DNA from: JBGNFV01 sp049645705
Lineage (GTDB): Bacteria > Bacteroidota > Bacteroidia > Cytophagales > Cyclobacteriaceae
Length of the DNA: 64,000 nucleotides
Direction of reading: 5' to 3'
NCBI GenBank assembly: GCA_049645705.1
Contig: JBARUK010000036.1
Coordinates: forward strand, 109,846-173,845
Part shown: one piece after another, positions 44,927 through 54,916 of the stretch
Layout of the letters: every line of letters starts with the position of its first letter
How positions within the stretch are numbered: the first letter of the stretch is position 1
Translations under genes and position numbers: made by a program
Notes under the pieces: generated by a model
Databases searched by the model: none
Told to the model about the DNA's origin: nothing
The model's input: only the letters and a program-made list of their open reading frames with translations

Positions 44927-47695
44927 ATGGCTGATTACCGTTTTCGAGAAATAGAGAAAAAGTGGCAGAAAAAATGGGCGGACAGCAACGCCTACAAAGC
45001 AGACATCGATGCAGATAAGCCAAAATACTATGTCCTGGACATGTTCCCCTACCCTTCCGGGGCCGGGCTGCACGTAGGGCACCCCCTGGGGTATATAGCT
45101 TCTGATATAGTGGCCCGGTACAAGAGGCTGAAAGGGTTCAATGTATTGCACCCGATGGGCTTCGACGCCTTCGGACTACCGGCCGAGCAGTATGCTATCC
45201 AGACTGGCCAGCACCCGGCCAAAACTACCTACGAAAACCTCGACAGGTATAAAGAACAGCTTAATAATATAGGGTTCAGTTTCGACTGGGACAAAGAGAT
45301 ACAGACCTGTAACCCTGACTACTATAAGTGGACCCAGTGGATATTCATGAAGCTATTCGATAGCTGGTATGACAACAGGGAGAACAAGGCCAGACCCGTA
45401 TCGGAGCTGATAAGCCTTTTGGAAAATGAAGGGAATGACAGCCTGGACGCCGCCTGCGATGAGGACACACCCCTGTTCTCTGCCGGTGAGTGGGCTGACT
45501 TTACAGAAAAACAGAAAGCCGACATACTGCTGAAGTATCGCCTTACCTACCTGTCCGAAGCCGTAGTGAACTGGTGCCCTGCCCTGGGTACAGTACTGGC
45601 TAACGATGAGGTAAAGGATGGAGCGAGCGAGCGGGGCGGACACCCGGTGGAGCGTAAAAAAATGCTGCAGTGGAGCATGCGCATTACCGCCTACTCTCAG
45701 CGCCTGCTGGACGGTCTGGATAAGATAGACTGGCCGGAACCGATGAAGGAGATCCAGCGCAACTGGATAGGCCGCTCAGAGGGTGCCGAAGTGGACTTCG
45801 GCGTAGAGGATTCTGACCGTAAGATACGGGTATTTACCACCAGGGTAGATACCATTTACGGCGTCACCTACCTGGCCCTGGCTCCGGAAAGTGAGCTTGT
45901 GGATGAACTAACGGGCGATGCCCAGCGCGAAGCCGTGCAGGAGTATGTAGTGCAGGCCAAGAACCGCTCCGAGCGCGACCGCATGAGCGATGTGAAGACA
46001 GTGTCCGGAGTATTTACCGGCGCATATGCCATACACCCTTTCAGCGGAGAGAAGATCCCCATCTGGGTAGCCGACTATGTACTAGGCGGCTACGGAACCG
46101 GTGCCGTTATGGCCGTACCCGCACACGATACGCGTGACTACGCCTTTGCCCGGCACTTTGACCTGCCCATAGTAGAGGTAGTCAGTGGCGGCAACATTGA
46201 AGAGGAAGCCTTCGACGCCAAAGAGGGCACCATCGTAAACTCTGATTTCCTGAACGGGCTGTCCGTACAGGAAGCCATCAGAAAAGGCATAGACCATATA
46301 GAAGAGAACAAACTCGGGAAGGGCAAGATAAACTATCGCCAGCGCGATGCCGTATTCGGAAGGCAGCGATACTGGGGCGAGCCGGTGCCTGTATACTACG
46401 CAGAGGGCATCCCCCATTTGCTGGACGTGTCCAAGCTACCCCTGACCCTGCCGGAAGTAGATAAATACCTGCCTACGGAAACAGGTGAGCCACCGCTGGG
46501 AAGGGCCGAGAACTGGACTACCGATGAGGGGCATAAGCTTGAACTGAGCACTATGCCCGGCTGGGCCGGATCCAGCTGGTACTTTTTCCGCTACATGGAC
46601 CCGCACAATACGGATCGCTTCGTGAGTGAAAAAGCGCAGCAGTACTGGGACAGTGTAGACCTGTATATCGGCGGTTCGGAGCATGCTACCGGCCATCTGT
46701 TATATGCCCGCTTCTGGACCATGTTCCTGTACGACAGAGGCCTTGTAACGGTAGAAGAGCCGTTCAAAAAGCTCATCAACCAGGGTATGATCCAGGGCCG
46801 AAGTAACTTTGTATACCGCGTCAAAGACAGTAACACCTTCGTCAGCTACAACCTGATCAGTGATTTCGAGGTCACGCCCATGCACGTAGACGTAAGCCTG
46901 GTAAGCGATAAGGACGTACTGGACATACAGGCATTCCGCCAGTGGCGGCCTGACCTAGCCGAAGCAGAATTTGTCCTGGAGGACGGCCGCTACATCTGCG
47001 GTGCAGAGATAGAGAAGATGTCCAAGTCCAAGTACAATGTCATAAACCCCGATGACGTGATAGAACAATACGGGGCCGATACACTGCGTATGTACGAGAT
47101 GTTCCTGGGCCCGCTGGAAGACAGCAAGCCGTGGAATACCAATGGCATAACCGGGGTAAGCGGCTTTCTGCGCAAATTCTGGAACCTGTTCTATAAAAAG
47201 CGTGAGCTCAACCTATCGGACGACAAGCCAACTGCGGAAGAACTGAAAGTGCTTCATAAAACCCTGAAGAAGGTAGAAGAAGACGTAAACCGCTACTCCT
47301 TTAACACAACGGTAAGCGCCTTTATGATCTGTACTAACGAGCTGGCAGCGCTCAAGTGCAACAAACGTCAGATACTGGAGCCGCTGGTAGTCGCCCTGTC
47401 ACCATTTGCACCCCATATAGCCGAAGAGCTCTGGACCACCCTGGGTAACAGTGACTCTGTACTGAAGGCCTCCTTCCCCGCATGGAGCGAGGAACATATC
47501 AGGGAAGATTCTCACGAATACCCGATATCCATCAATGGCAAAATGAGGACTAAGATCTCCTTCCCGGCAGATATGCCACGGGAAGAGATGGAGAAACAGG
47601 TACTGGCCTCGGAAGTGGTACAAAAATGGACGGACGGCAAGCCGCCTAAGAAAGTCATCATCGTCCCGAAAAAGATCGTGAACATAGTGGTATAA
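44927..47695 (+). CDS. leuS: Leucine-tRNA ligase
   Basis: The 922-residue class I synthetase joins leucine to its tRNA. The HIGH-type motif is HVGH (residues 49-52) in PYPSGAGLHVGHPLGYI, the KMSKS motif is at 697-701, and an editing (CP1) domain lies between with a conserved threonine-rich region (FTTRVDTIYGVTYLALAPE). The length is in the normal bacterial range, with a Bacteroidota-style insertion around residues 150-190 (SELISLLENEGNDSLDA). It is monocistronic and followed by a GC-rich hairpin. Confidence 0.98.
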   Translation: MADYRFREIEKKWQKKWADSNAYKADIDADKPKYYVLDMFPYPSGAGLHVGHPLGYIASDIVARYKRLKGFNVLHPMGFDAFGLPAEQYAIQTGQHPAKTTYENLDRYKEQLNNIGFSFDWDKEIQTCNPDYYKWTQWIFMKLFDSWYDNRENKARPVSELISLLENEGNDSLDAACDEDTPLFSAGEWADFTEKQKADILLKYRLTYLSEAVVNWCPALGTVLANDEVKDGASERGGHPVERKKMLQWSMRITAYSQRLLDGLDKIDWPEPMKEIQRNWIGRSEGAEVDFGVEDSDRKIRVFTTRVDTIYGVTYLALAPESELVDELTGDAQREAVQEYVVQAKNRSERDRMSDVKTVSGVFTGAYAIHPFSGEKIPIWVADYVLGGYGTGAVMAVPAHDTRDYAFARHFDLPIVEVVSGGNIEEEAFDAKEGTIVNSDFLNGLSVQEAIRKGIDHIEENKLGKGKINYRQRDAVFGRQRYWGEPVPVYYAEGIPHLLDVSKLPLTLPEVDKYLPTETGEPPLGRAENWTTDEGHKLELSTMPGWAGSSWYFFRYMDPHNTDRFVSEKAQQYWDSVDLYIGGSEHATGHLLYARFWTMFLYDRGLVTVEEPFKKLINQGMIQGRSNFVYRVKDSNTFVSYNLISDFEVTPMHVDVSLVSDKDVLDIQAFRQWRPDLAEAEFVLEDGRYICGAEIEKMSKSKYNVINPDDVIEQYGADTLRMYEMFLGPLEDSKPWNTNGITGVSGFLRKFWNLFYKKRELNLSDDKPTAEELKVLHKTLKKVEEDVNRYSFNTTVSAFMICTNELAALKCNKRQILEPLVVALSPFAPHIAEELWTTLGNSDSVLKASFPAWSEEHIREDSHEYPISINGKMRTKISFPADMPREEMEKQVLASEVVQKWTDGKPPKKVIIVPKKIVNIVV

Positions 47696-47703
47696 ACAAG
47701 AGT

Positions 47704-47728
47704 GGCCGCCGGAACTATCCGGCGGCCG
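47704..47728 (+). terminator. GC-rich hairpin after leuS
   Basis: GGCCGCCGGA pairs with TCCGGCGGCC across a 5-base loop, 8 bp past the stop. The following GTTTATAT has only a short T-run, so it is a likely but not ideal terminator. Confidence 0.75.
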
Positions 47729-47950
47729 TTTATATCTTAAGCCGACTGACCATTTCTATAATTGGTATCAAATGAGCCACTTATCCACAAACGATAAAAG
47801 TTAATCTTTAAAATTACATCAATTCTTATCGGGCTAATGAAGCTCAACTCTGCGTAATATTTACAGGGTCTTAGGAGGCCCCTCTCTCAAAAAACTTTAA
47901 TGTGAAACGATTACCCTACTGCATCGCGCAGAGCTGCAGACCTGCCCGGG

Positions 47951-48670
47951 CTAGTGCAACCCGTCGGTTTTGTATACGCCCACCTCGTCGGTGGACTCCT
48001 TTTCCTCTTCTTCCTCGCTGTTGTCTTCTTCCTCGAAGTAGTCCTCATACGGATCTTCTTCCAGGATCACCTCTTCCTGCTTTTTCTTTTTCTTTTTGCC
48101 ACCAAACAGTCGCTTGAAGAAGCCTTCCTTTTTCTTTTCCGGTTCTTCCTCCGGATCCTCCCGCATTTCGTCGGCAAACTCATCCAGGTTGTCAGGAGTT
48201 TCTTCTGAAGGAGGAGCAAGCTGGTACTGACCGATACGCTCCATGTAGATCTTCATATCACGGTTGTAGCGGAAAGCATCTGCATATTTGCGCGCTGTGA
48301 TACCCGCCTCTATACTGTCACGCTGTAAGGAATCCAGTTCATGGTAGGCCAGTATCTCTGTACGGGCCGAATCCGGCGCCGGATAGACGTACTCCATTTC
48401 CACAGTCTGCAGTGACCTTACTTTTTTCTTAAAAGGCTCCAGCTCCATGATGCCGTAGCGGTTCTTATCTACATCTACAGAATAATCGACGGGAAGGGTA
48501 TCTTTATCGAAGGGGTAAAAGAGGCGCTCCTGGACCTGGGGGTCATGCACGTACACACTCTGATAGGCAGGGCATATCACCCTATCCTTGCAGGAGGTAA
48601 GTAGCCCTGAAACCAAGCATATGGTAATCAGGAAGTAGTACGTGAATAATGATGTTCTTGACTGCAGCAT
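47951..48670 (-). CDS. Lipoprotein with a highly charged C-terminal tail
   Basis: A 239-residue protein with a lipobox (VSGLLTSC, Cys 27) and CPAYQSVYVHDP just after it, a CPAYQS motif I recall from other Bacteroidota lipoproteins without known function. The middle is helical (EILAYHELDSLQRDSIEAGITARKYADAFRYNRDMKIYMERIG). The C-terminal third has Lys- and Glu-runs around GFFKRLFGGKKKKKK, likely disordered. No close neighbour in the same direction except the next minus genes 170 bp upstream. Confidence 0.7.
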   Translation of the reverse strand: MLQSRTSLFTYYFLITICLVSGLLTSCKDRVICPAYQSVYVHDPQVQERLFYPFDKDTLPVDYSVDVDKNRYGIMELEPFKKKVRSLQTVEMEYVYPAPDSARTEILAYHELDSLQRDSIEAGITARKYADAFRYNRDMKIYMERIGQYQLAPPSEETPDNLDEFADEMREDPEEEPEKKKEGFFKRLFGGKKKKKKQEEVILEEDPYEDYFEEEDNSEEEEEKESTDEVGVYKTDGLH

Positions 48671-48843
48671 CCTGGAATTCTAACCCTCTAACGGCACACC
48701 TCTGCGGCTCATTGCATGCGAATGTAAAAATAGATTTTAAGAAAAATTAAAAAGCTTAAAGGAGATTGAATCGGAGGTTTTGTAATGTCGTACTATGATT
48801 TAAATCAGTAATCGAAGTATTTTGGTGTCTTCAGGCCAAAATC

Positions 48844-49203
48844 TTACGGCTCATCAGAGAGCATTTTTCGGGTCTTTGCAGGAAGCGTTTCGCGCACCAG
48901 CCTGTAGCTATCGTCGGTCCATTTAAGCAACTCACGATCAGGCACCTGACCTTTGGTTAAGACTGTATTCCAGTGCTTTTTGTTAATATGATAGCCGGGC
49001 TTTACTGAACCGGGATAGGCTTTCCGCAGCCTCACTGCCTCCTCCGGCTCGCACTTCAGGTTTACGCTTTCGAACAGGGTAATATCGGTCAGGGCAAACA
49101 TCTTCCCTCCTACCTTGAACACAAGCACGTTCGGCCCGAAGGGTGTTCCCTCCGTTACGCCCCGTTTTGCCAGGCAGTACTCCCTGTAAGTTTCAATATC
49201 CAA
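48844..49203 (-). CDS. MmcQ/YjbR family protein
   Basis: A 119-residue protein with the YjbR fold: MDIETYREYCLAKRGVTEGTPFGPNVLVFKVGGKMFALTD, then KPGYHINKKHWNTVL and DRELLKWTDDSYRLV. The length and these motifs match the family, which has a CyaY-like, DNA-binding-like fold; its function is not established. It starts 12 bp after the small DUF6728-like gene, so they are probably co-transcribed. Confidence 0.92.
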   Translation of the reverse strand: MDIETYREYCLAKRGVTEGTPFGPNVLVFKVGGKMFALTDITLFESVNLKCEPEEAVRLRKAYPGSVKPGYHINKKHWNTVLTKGQVPDRELLKWTDDSYRLVRETLPAKTRKMLSDEP

Positions 49204-49215
49204 TTTTTCGAATGG

Positions 49216-49443
49216 CTAGAAGGCATGCTTGATGATCATGTAGATCATACCGGCCAGGAACATAAGTATACTGATCTTATTGATGCCATGCATCATGCGG
49301 AGGTTCACATTCGGTTTAGGCTGGCCTTCAGGAGATTTTTTGAATATCCTGAAAAAATAAGAGAAGAGCTCACCTATCTTGAAGTAGTCTTTCATAGAAT
49401 TTTGAACGCCCTTTTCGACCTCTTCTTTTTTGCCTGTTTCCAT
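49216..49443 (-). CDS. DUF6728-like small membrane protein
   Basis: A 75-residue protein with a central MKDYFKIGELFSYFFRIFKK, NVNLRMMHGINKISILMFLAGMIYMIIK pattern I associate with the Bacteroidota family DUF6728. One membrane helix near the C-terminus (about residues 56-72). Start at ATG 49443 or ATG at codon 17; the shorter form would be closer to the conserved core. Function unknown. It is followed 12 bp later by the YjbR gene. Confidence 0.75.
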   Translation of the reverse strand: METGKKEEVEKGVQNSMKDYFKIGELFSYFFRIFKKSPEGQPKPNVNLRMMHGINKISILMFLAGMIYMIIKHAF

Positions 49444-49503
49444 AAAGTTAGATTTAAATATTGTGGATAACCTGCGCAGTGGTAGTCAGACCCGAAAACA
49501 TAA

Positions 49504-51495
49504 TTAAGCCATTTCAGGTTCGATCCAGCGGCCGTCCTCACGAATTATCTCAATGAGTTTATCTACCGCATGGGCCGAAGGTACGGATCGTTTGATAACT
49601 TCCTGTCCTTTATAGAGCGTAATTTTACCCTTGCCACTGCCTACGTAGCCATAGTCCGCATCGGCCATCTCGCCGGGGCCGTTCACTATACAGCCCATGA
49701 TCCCGATCTTCACTCCTTTCAGGTGGTCCGTTCGCTTCCGTATCATGGCCGTAGTCTCCTGCAGGTCAAAGAGTGTACGCCCGCAACTGGGGCAGGATAT
49801 ATACTCCGTCTTAGTCATACGGGTACGCGCTGCCTGCAGTACACCAAAGGCTGTATTATTGTACATCCCGATCGTTTCCAGCAGATACTCCTTATCAGTA
49901 CCCTGTTTACCGGCAGTCGCAAACATGACGCCGTCGCCCAGTCCGTCTATCAGCAGTCCGCCTGCATCCGTAGCAGCGTATATCTGAAATTCGTCGGCCG
50001 TGAGGTCAGGGTAAACCCGCAGTACGATCACGGGTGTTTCTATCTCTTCATCCATCAGGTGAAAAAAGAACCGCCGCAGGGCGGGCAGTGCATGCGCATT
50101 ATCCGTATGCAGCAGGATCACAATTGTCAGGTCTTTTCTAAGCCTATCAGCAAGTTCGTCAGACCACTCAGTATCTTTCAGCCGGAGTACGTTCATTTCC
50201 CGGTGGCGCTCCCCTGTTTCATGCATCTGGGCCGCCGTAAGCACCGGTATCTTGTTTTCTTTGTCTTCCGCTTCCAGCCACGTTTCATAGTCCAGCCATT
50301 CCTTCAGGCCGTTTGGCAGCATCCAGGGTATCGGCTGGCTGCCACTGTATATGAAATCAGCTCCCAGGTCATTCATCCGCCACTTATCAGGCTCCGGCAG
50401 GTAGTAGTGGCCTATGGCTTTGAGGTCTTTGTAGCCAGGATCGGATAATCGGGAGAGGTCTGCCACTACCCTGGGTACCTGCGTACCACCAATAGAGCCC
50501 ACTTCACGGGTTTTTCTTCGGGTATAGCTAAACGGGTCAGTCGGACAACTGCGCACCGGCTCCAGCGGGGCATGACCAGGCCTGTCTGCATAGCGATCTA
50601 CCATAATAGCCGCCACCGGTGCTTCTGCTTCCGGTTCTTCGGTAAGTGATACCCTGACCGTATCGCCCAGCCCATCTTCCAGCAGCGTACCTATACCCAC
50701 CGCACTTTTGATGCGGCCGTCTTCGCCTTCTCCCGCCTCCGTAACGCCCAGGTGCAGCGGATAAGGTTGCAGGCCTTCGTCCTCAAGCTTACGGGCCAGC
50801 AGCCGGTAAGCCTGTACCATCACCTGCGGGTTACTGGATTTCATACTGAGGACTATATCGTAATACTCAAGGTCTTCGCATATTCTCAGAAACTCCAAAG
50901 CAGACTCCACCATACCCAGCGGCGTATCGCCGTACCGGCTCATGATACGGTCGCTGAGCGAGCCATGGTTCGTCCCGATCCGCATGGCCGTGCCATGCTC
51001 TTTGCATAGCTCTACCAGCGGGGTAAACTTCTCGCGTATACGCTCCAGCTCGGCCTCGTAGGCCTCATCTGTATAATCTATGGTCTCGAATTTCTTCTTA
51101 TCGGCGTAGTTTCCGGGGTTGATCCGTACCTTCTCCACGATCTTCGCCGCCAGCTCTGCCGCATTGGGAGTAAAGTGAATGTCGGCCACCAGTGGCACAG
51201 TATACCCGCGCGCTCTGAGTCCGTTACGTATCTCTTCCAGGTTTTGGGCTTCCTTAATGCTCGGTGCCGTTATACGAACATACTCACAGCCTGCCTCCAC
51301 CATACGGATGGTTTGCTCTATGCTTCCTTCCGTATCCATCGTATCTATAGTGGTCATAGACTGGATACGAATAGGGTTATTTCCGCCAAGAGGCACCCCC
51401 CCGATGTCTACTTCGCGTGTTTGCCGCCTGCTGTATTGTGTAAGGCTGTTACAGTATTGATTGGTTGTTTCTACCTGATCACGTGGTGTTGTCAT
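49504..51495 (-). CDS. ispG: 4-hydroxy-3-methylbut-2-enyl diphosphate synthase, long form
   Basis: The 663-residue Fe-S enzyme converts MEcPP to HMBPP in the non-mevalonate isoprenoid pathway. The N-terminal TIM-barrel (VPLGGNNPIRIQSMTTIDTMDTEGSI, AGCEYVRITAPS, RIGTNHGSLSDRIMSRYGDTP), a large middle insertion domain (about residues 300-560), and the C-terminal Fe-S domain with ISCPSCGRTLFDLQ and MGCIVNGPGEMADADYGYVG are present. The insertion is characteristic of plant, Chlamydia and Bacteroidota enzymes. It is monocistronic here. Confidence 0.97.
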   Translation of the reverse strand: MTTPRDQVETTNQYCNSLTQYSRRQTREVDIGGVPLGGNNPIRIQSMTTIDTMDTEGSIEQTIRMVEAGCEYVRITAPSIKEAQNLEEIRNGLRARGYTVPLVADIHFTPNAAELAAKIVEKVRINPGNYADKKKFETIDYTDEAYEAELERIREKFTPLVELCKEHGTAMRIGTNHGSLSDRIMSRYGDTPLGMVESALEFLRICEDLEYYDIVLSMKSSNPQVMVQAYRLLARKLEDEGLQPYPLHLGVTEAGEGEDGRIKSAVGIGTLLEDGLGDTVRVSLTEEPEAEAPVAAIMVDRYADRPGHAPLEPVRSCPTDPFSYTRRKTREVGSIGGTQVPRVVADLSRLSDPGYKDLKAIGHYYLPEPDKWRMNDLGADFIYSGSQPIPWMLPNGLKEWLDYETWLEAEDKENKIPVLTAAQMHETGERHREMNVLRLKDTEWSDELADRLRKDLTIVILLHTDNAHALPALRRFFFHLMDEEIETPVIVLRVYPDLTADEFQIYAATDAGGLLIDGLGDGVMFATAGKQGTDKEYLLETIGMYNNTAFGVLQAARTRMTKTEYISCPSCGRTLFDLQETTAMIRKRTDHLKGVKIGIMGCIVNGPGEMADADYGYVGSGKGKITLYKGQEVIKRSVPSAHAVDKLIEIIREDGRWIEPEMA

Positions 51496-51705
51496 ACCTG
51501 CCTGTTAGTACCCCTGAATGTAACGAAGCGGGGCATCCAATGTTATGCTGCTGGTTCACTGCAAATATATTGAAAGCCATCAGATAGAAACAGTTCGCAT
51601 ACTAATAATTTAGAGATCAACTGCATTTAGACTGGGGGAAGCACCTATAACAATATTACCAAATTAGTTATATTTACCCCTTAGCTATGTATTGAACCAC
51701 TAAGC

Positions 51706-52317
51706 ATGAAGAACTTTATCCTAAGAGTGACTTTTATAGTCAGTGCTATATTTTTCCTTTCCCGGCCTGCTTTATCACAGGTATACTTAGAACCGGGCGT
51801 GAACTATTCCGGTGTCACTAAAGACGAACTTACCGATCATTTTTCCGCAGGAGTTGGCATGGTGATGCGCCTCGGCCTTATTTACAATCTTACCGATAGG
51901 CTGGATGCTGAGGTCTCGCTTGGTTATAATACCGTAAACCTGGATCAGGACAAGTCTTACGGACAGTACAGCACCCGCATTTCCTATTTCGAGCTACCTG
52001 TCGGGCTAAGGTACCGGATAGCCGGTCCGGTCTACCTATCGGGTGGAGTAAGCCTCGGGCTACCTTCTCAATTCAGTGTAAGTGACAGGTCCTACCGTGA
52101 AAATGTAAAATCCGCTACCCTCTTTTATACAGCCGGAATACACGTAGACCTGGACGAGAGAATGGAGCTGGTACTAAGAGGGCTCTATGGTACCGAAAAG
52201 CTGGTAAGCTACCAGGAAATAGGCCCTTTCGGAGAACTATCCGAGCCGCAGAACATCCTACAACTTCGAGGCATTCAGCTAAGTCTGAGAATCAACCTTA
52301 TTTTTCTGGAAAAATGA
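51706..52317 (+). CDS. Outer membrane beta-barrel protein (PorT-like)
   Basis: A 203-residue protein with a signal peptide (VTFIVSAIFFLSRPALSQ) and an antiparallel beta pattern: alternating hydrophobic residues in GVGMVMRLGLIYNLTDRLDAEVSLGYNT, STRISYFELPVGLRYRIAGPVYLSGGVSLG and a final QLSLRINLIFLEK ending in a near-terminal aromatic. It fits the outer membrane beta-barrel domain typical of Bacteroidota. It overlaps the next lipoprotein by 4 bp, so the pair is co-translated; that suggests a joint envelope role. Confidence 0.8.
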   Translation: MKNFILRVTFIVSAIFFLSRPALSQVYLEPGVNYSGVTKDELTDHFSAGVGMVMRLGLIYNLTDRLDAEVSLGYNTVNLDQDKSYGQYSTRISYFELPVGLRYRIAGPVYLSGGVSLGLPSQFSVSDRSYRENVKSATLFYTAGIHVDLDERMELVLRGLYGTEKLVSYQEIGPFGELSEPQNILQLRGIQLSLRINLIFLEK

Positions 52318-52928
52318 GATCACCCGCTAACTACCTTACCGTACTAATACTTGCGTGTCTGCTATCCTCCTGCGACGAGCCCTTCTATCCGGACATACTG
52401 GAACCCGCTCTTCCGGCAGCTACTGAGATCGGTGCCAACTCTGCCGGAGCTTTTATTAACGGCGAACCGTGGATGACCACCTCCTCATGCTCTTTCCCCA
52501 ATGGGTGTGACCGGGAAATAACTATACAAGCCTTCGTGGGAAACCAGCAGACCGGTCTGGGCGATTCCACCGTTATCGTCTTCGGTGAGTGGCCCGGGGC
52601 TGTATCATTCCATTTCCCGGGTAGGTTATTTGAGAGTATAGATGACCTGACAGACTTGCGCGACAGTACGTTTGTAGTGGACGGGACAGAAATCTCAGCC
52701 TTTAACGGGGCCTTCCGTGGAAATGAGTGCACCTCCGGCACTCTAGATGGACTGTTCCATATAAGGTATACGGAACTCATTGTTTTCGACGGCCGCCGAT
52801 CACTCATTTTTTCGGGTACTTTTGGCTTTGTTCACCTGGATCCCGGATGCGGAGAGGAGGCAGAGGTATTGCGGGGACGCTATGATTTTAAGCTGGATCA
52901 GGATGATTTTATTGTCGATTTTAGGTGA
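52314..52928 (+). CDS. Lipoprotein of unknown function
   Basis: A 204-residue protein with a lipobox (LACLLSSC, Cys 20) and a beta-rich body. SSCSFPNGC and NECTSG, DPGCGEE give five cysteines that could form disulfides. GAFINGEPW near residue 48 recalls the DUF6252-type lipoproteins that begin with a GxxNGxxW motif; this is a weak resemblance. It is coupled (ATGA) to the beta-barrel gene upstream and lies before an unrelated cyclase gene. Confidence 0.7.
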   Translation: MRSPANYLTVLILACLLSSCDEPFYPDILEPALPAATEIGANSAGAFINGEPWMTTSSCSFPNGCDREITIQAFVGNQQTGLGDSTVIVFGEWPGAVSFHFPGRLFESIDDLTDLRDSTFVVDGTEISAFNGAFRGNECTSGTLDGLFHIRYTELIVFDGRRSLIFSGTFGFVHLDPGCGEEAEVLRGRYDFKLDQDDFIVDFR

Positions 52929-53043
52929 ATGTCCATCTTTCGCCGCCTGATACGCAGCAAAAAGGTCAGTAATTCGTTACCTAATGGATGGTAGTCTGTC
53001 TGCCTTGCTTTAGCCTGACACCGATTCACTTTTTAATCACAAT

Positions 53044-54204
53044 ATGGTCAGAAGATTTTTTATAGAATGGTTTGCTATGGCGGCTGCCTGGATCATTTTT
53101 ACCTGTTTGTATATCCTTACGATCATACAGGCCGTCAAGCTTTTTATGGACCTCGCCAATATTGACCCCCAGGAGCTTGGTCTTCGTTTCAATGTCTTCA
53201 TCACTACCGAATCCTTACTCCTACAGGCCACCCTGTTCGGTCTGCTCTTCGGCACCCTGTTCTTTCTTATCAACCGGTTCTTTGACCGGCCTATTATTAA
53301 CAAGCAGGCATTCGGCCGTATCCTAATCATCAAAAGTATTATGTACCTGGTAGCTATGGTACTCGTATTCATGTTCGTATCCGTTCTGATGAAATCGGCC
53401 GGTTATTACCCTGAATACATCACCCTGTTTGCTTCTACTGAAAGCCTCGTAGAGTATGCTTTACTCGGGCTGGCACCATTCCTGATCCTACTGATCCTGC
53501 TTATGAACCTTTTGCTCCTGGCCAGCAAAAAGTTCGGTACCGCCCTGCTATTGTCTCTGTTTACTGGTAAGTATCACAAACCCATTACAGAAGACCGCGT
53601 GTTTATGTTCATAGATCTGCGCAGCTCCACTACTTACGCCGAGCAACTAGGCCACATTCGCTACAGTATGCTTATCCAGGATTGCTTCTTTGTACTGAAT
53701 GAGGTGGTAGAAAAATACCAGGGCGAAATATACCAGTACGTGGGTGATGAGGCTGTTGTAAGCTGGCCGGTAAACAGTGGGCTAAAGAACGCTAACTGTC
53801 TGACCTTTTTCTTTGCTTTTGTCAACAAAATAAAGGCAAGAGGCCCTAAATACCTCGACCGTTTTGGTCTCATTCCCGAATTTAAAGCAGGCGCTCACCT
53901 GGGCACCGTAACTGCAGCCGAAATAGGTGATATAAAGCGCGAAATTGCCTACCATGGCGATACGCTTAATACGGCCGCCAGGGTGCAGTCCCTGTGCAAT
54001 AAGCTGCAGTCTACCCTGCTGGTCACCCAGGACCTGCTTACGCGTATCATATTGCCCAAAGGCCTGAAAGCACGCTCGATGGGTAAAACCGAACTGAAAG
54101 GTAAGATGGAGGTGCTCGAACTCTTCTCTGTATACCAGAGCGATACCCCCTCTACTATTATAGTCAACCCCGTAGCTAAGATATACCGCCCGGACGAAGT
54201 ATAA
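53044..54204 (+). CDS. Membrane-anchored class III adenylate/guanylate cyclase
   Basis: A 386-residue protein. The N-terminal half (residues about 8-160) holds four membrane helices (for example WIIFTCLYILTIIQAVKLF and LAPFLILLILLMNLLLLA), then a class III cyclase domain from about 180. The two metal-binding aspartates are Asp 191 (FMFIDLRSST) and Asp 235 (YVGDEAVVSW), and the transition-state Asn/Arg pair lies in YHGDTLNTAARVQ. The substrate-specifying residues cannot be assigned safely by eye. It is not fused to known sensor domains beyond the membrane part. It stands alone, facing the convergent SDR gene. Confidence 0.92.
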   Translation: MVRRFFIEWFAMAAAWIIFTCLYILTIIQAVKLFMDLANIDPQELGLRFNVFITTESLLLQATLFGLLFGTLFFLINRFFDRPIINKQAFGRILIIKSIMYLVAMVLVFMFVSVLMKSAGYYPEYITLFASTESLVEYALLGLAPFLILLILLMNLLLLASKKFGTALLLSLFTGKYHKPITEDRVFMFIDLRSSTTYAEQLGHIRYSMLIQDCFFVLNEVVEKYQGEIYQYVGDEAVVSWPVNSGLKNANCLTFFFAFVNKIKARGPKYLDRFGLIPEFKAGAHLGTVTAAEIGDIKREIAYHGDTLNTAARVQSLCNKLQSTLLVTQDLLTRIILPKGLKARSMGKTELKGKMEVLELFSVYQSDTPSTIIVNPVAKIYRPDEV

Positions 54205-54211
54205 ACCTGTA

Positions 54212-54916
54212 TTAAATGTCGCCGAGCTGAGGCCTGATCACGATCTCTTCCACTACCGAACGTGATGACATCGTATAAGCGGAAAATATAGCTTCAGCCA
54301 CATCTTCCGGTTTCATAAACCGCTCTTCCGGCATGTCTACGCCTTCCCAACTGGCCGTAAGGGTAGCACCCGGCATCACTGACGATACACGCACGTTGTG
54401 CTCTTTCAGTTCCTCACGCAGTACACGGCTCATGCCCAGCATAGCATGTTTGGTAATAGCGTACAGTCCGCCGCTGGCATAGGCCACCAGGCTGGCAATA
54501 CTACATATGTTAAATATATACCCTTTCTTCCGGCTGCGCATGCTCTTACCTATCGCCTGAGACATCAGGAAAGCACTGTAGAGGTTCGTTTCCATCATCT
54601 TCTGCAGGCTGCCGAATGATTCGTCCAGCACTCCACCCGGCGCAAAGTACCCAGTATTGTTTACCAGGATATCCACCGGACGATCGAGCGATTTCAGGTA
54701 ACCGGTAAAAGACTGTACCTGAGCCTCCTCCGACATGTCTGCCGTATGAATGAATACCTCATTGTCGTATTCCTCTTCAATCTCCTTTTTGAGTTTCTTC
54801 AGGTCACCTTCAGTACGTGCACAGGTAGCCACATCAAAACCATGCTCCGCAAATAATTTTACAATTGCTCTGCCAATACCTTTCGTTCCGCTGGTTACTA
54901 CGATCAGTTTTTTCAT
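54212..54916 (-). CDS. SDR family oxidoreductase
   Basis: A 234-residue classical short-chain dehydrogenase. The cofactor loop is SGTKGIG (residues 9-15), with NNTG at 86-89; the catalytic residues are Ser 139, Tyr 152 and Lys 156 (YAITK). The sequence is closest to 3-ketoacyl reductase or Gly-rich FabG-like enzymes, but the substrate is unknown. It ends 7 bp from the cyclase stop and starts 178 bp from the divergent MlaE gene. Confidence 0.93.
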   Translation of the reverse strand: MKKLIVVTSGTKGIGRAIVKLFAEHGFDVATCARTEGDLKKLKKEIEEEYDNEVFIHTADMSEEAQVQSFTGYLKSLDRPVDILVNNTGYFAPGGVLDESFGSLQKMMETNLYSAFLMSQAIGKSMRSRKKGYIFNICSIASLVAYASGGLYAITKHAMLGMSRVLREELKEHNVRVSSVMPGATLTASWEGVDMPEERFMKPEDVAEAIFSAYTMSSRSVVEEIVIRPQLGDI

